Source: Woeseiaceae bacterium (lineage in GTDB: Bacteria; Pseudomonadota; Gammaproteobacteria; Steroidobacterales; Woeseiaceae). Taken from it: DNA of 6,247 bases. Below are positions 5,342-6,247 of the stretch, piece after piece. The first letter of the stretch is position 1. Every line of letters begins with the position of its first letter. The position numbers and the translations under genes are program-made. Under the pieces are notes generated by a model. It had not been told where the DNA came from and did not search any database. It saw nothing but the letters and a program-made list of their open reading frames with translations. The stretch covers positions 1 to 6,247 of the forward strand of contig JAKEGN010000282.1 of the NCBI GenBank assembly GCA_022615525.1, given 5' to 3'.

Positions 5342-6247
5342 ATGAAAAGAAAGCACCTTTGGATCGTCGGAGTAACAGCGTTAGTCGGGGCATCGATTGC
5401 AGTAATCGTGGGAATAAACCGCGACGAGGAGCTCCAGGAAGTCCAGACGGCCACAGCCGCAAGGCAGTCGATCATCGAGAAAGTGAATGCAACCGGACGA
5501 ATCCAGCCGAAAACACAGGTCAAGATATCCGCGGATGTCAGCGCGAAAATCCAGTTGCTGAATGTCGAAGAAGGACAGTGGGTCAACAAAGGGGACTTGC
5601 TGGTTGAACTCGATCGCCAACGCTACCTCGCCGCAGTGGACAGCGCGGAAGCCAATGTGCGCTCGGCAAAAGCGAACGCGAAACTTGTTCGCGAGAACAT
5701 GCTGAAGACGGAAAAGGACTTCGAACGTTCAAGAGATCTGCTGGCACGAAAACTGGAGTCCCAGTCGACTTTGGACAGGGATCAGGCTGCATTCCAGGTT
5801 GAGCAGGCCCGCTATGAAGCTTCAATCGACCAGGTGGCGCAGGCCGAGGCCGCGCTCAAGCAGGCCGAAGACGACCTTTCCAAGACCAGAATTTTTGCGC
5901 CGATGCCCGGCACGATCAGTGATCTCAACAAGGAACAAGGCGAGATCGCCATTGGCTCGCAGTTTCAGGAAGACGTGATAATGGTGGTTGCAGACCTCAC
6001 CGAAATGGAGGCGCTGGTCAATGTCGATGAGAACGACATTGTTTCGATCGCGGTTGGGCAGGAGGCCGAGATCGAGGTCGACGCGTTGCTGGGCCGGATA
6101 CTGACCGGCAGGGTCTATGAAATTGCGAACAGCGCGAACACGATTGCTGAAGGTTCGACAGATCAGAAAACAGAATTCGAAGTGAAGATTGCGATTGTCG
6201 ACCCTGGCAATGCGCTCAGACCCGGTATGACGGCGAGTGCGGATATC
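5342..6247 (+). CDS. HlyD/MacA-type periplasmic adaptor (membrane fusion protein), partial
   Basis: This open frame reads to the last base of the window (302 codons, stop not reached). The product is the periplasmic adaptor that links an inner-membrane exporter to an outer membrane channel. Residues 6-24 are a single N-terminal membrane anchor (LWIVGVTALVGASIAVIVG). The first half of the lipoyl domain follows (VKISADVSAKIQLLNVEEGQWVNKGDLLVELD, about 60-91), then a long coiled-coil hairpin (about 92-182, rich in Ala, Gln, Glu and Lys), the second lipoyl half (IFAPMPGTISDL, 184-195), and a beta-barrel domain (VNVDENDIVSIAVGQEAEIEVDA) running to LRPGMTASADI. The order and the GMTASADI end segment match MacA-like adaptors, so a MacB-type ABC transporter is the likely next gene; that is inference. 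An in-frame ATG at 5321 would add seven residues. The GAAGG before 5342 is too close to be an ideal ribosome site, and 5321 has none. About 70-120 residues are missing at the C-terminus. Confidence 0.9.
   Translation, partial: MKRKHLWIVGVTALVGASIAVIVGINRDEELQEVQTATAARQSIIEKVNATGRIQPKTQVKISADVSAKIQLLNVEEGQWVNKGDLLVELDRQRYLAAVDSAEANVRSAKANAKLVRENMLKTEKDFERSRDLLARKLESQSTLDRDQAAFQVEQARYEASIDQVAQAEAALKQAEDDLSKTRIFAPMPGTISDLNKEQGEIAIGSQFQEDVIMVVADLTEMEALVNVDENDIVSIAVGQEAEIEVDALLGRILTGRVYEIANSANTIAEGSTDQKTEFEVKIAIVDPGNALRPGMTASADI

Overview
The window looks like a piece of a Gram-negative, GC-moderate proteobacterial chromosome, most plausibly a gammaproteobacterium of the Xanthomonadales/Woeseia/Chromatiales kind. 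The reasons are an AcrB-type RND pump, an OprM/NodT-type lipoprotein, a TonB-dependent receptor barrel with cysteine-bearing loops and a MacA-like periplasmic adaptor. The taxonomic placement is inference; no marker gene is present.

Layout. At the left edge (+ strand) is the 3' end of an RND efflux permease, followed after about 19 bases by a drastically shortened outer-membrane-factor gene. A 34-residue single-pass membrane protein overlaps the stop of that gene by ATGA. A minus-strand block then fills about 1000-5045. In transcription order from the right it holds a TonB-dependent receptor barrel lacking its plug and signal peptide, with a foreign N-terminus; a strong rho-independent terminator; a sulfotransferase; and a complete sodium:solute symporter that converges on the efflux operon with only 18 bases between stops. 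A divergent non-coding stretch of about 300 bases separates this block from a plus-strand HlyD/MacA-type adaptor that runs off the right edge. An open-ended reading frame from 5342 to the last base encodes this adaptor.

The most notable observation is two independent, frame-preserving internal deletions in one window. The outer membrane factor is reduced to its lipoprotein N-terminus joined directly to its last ~20 residues. The TonB-dependent receptor is reduced to its C-terminal barrel half, joined in frame to the first ~70 residues of what looks like a 2-oxoglutarate/aspartyl-hydroxylase-like oxygenase. Both reading frames are clean, so a gene caller would report them as ordinary genes. 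They could be real recent deletions (locus decay) or assembly collapses; read mapping would decide.

Functionally, the left operon would have been an inner-membrane proton-driven exporter with its own outer membrane channel, now probably dependent on another channel. The middle block looks like the remains of a receptor/oxygenase/sulfotransferase locus beside an unrelated nutrient symporter. The right gene probably starts an ABC-type (MacAB-like) export operon. I do not see a convincing new defence or mobile system, CRISPR array, tRNA or rRNA here.
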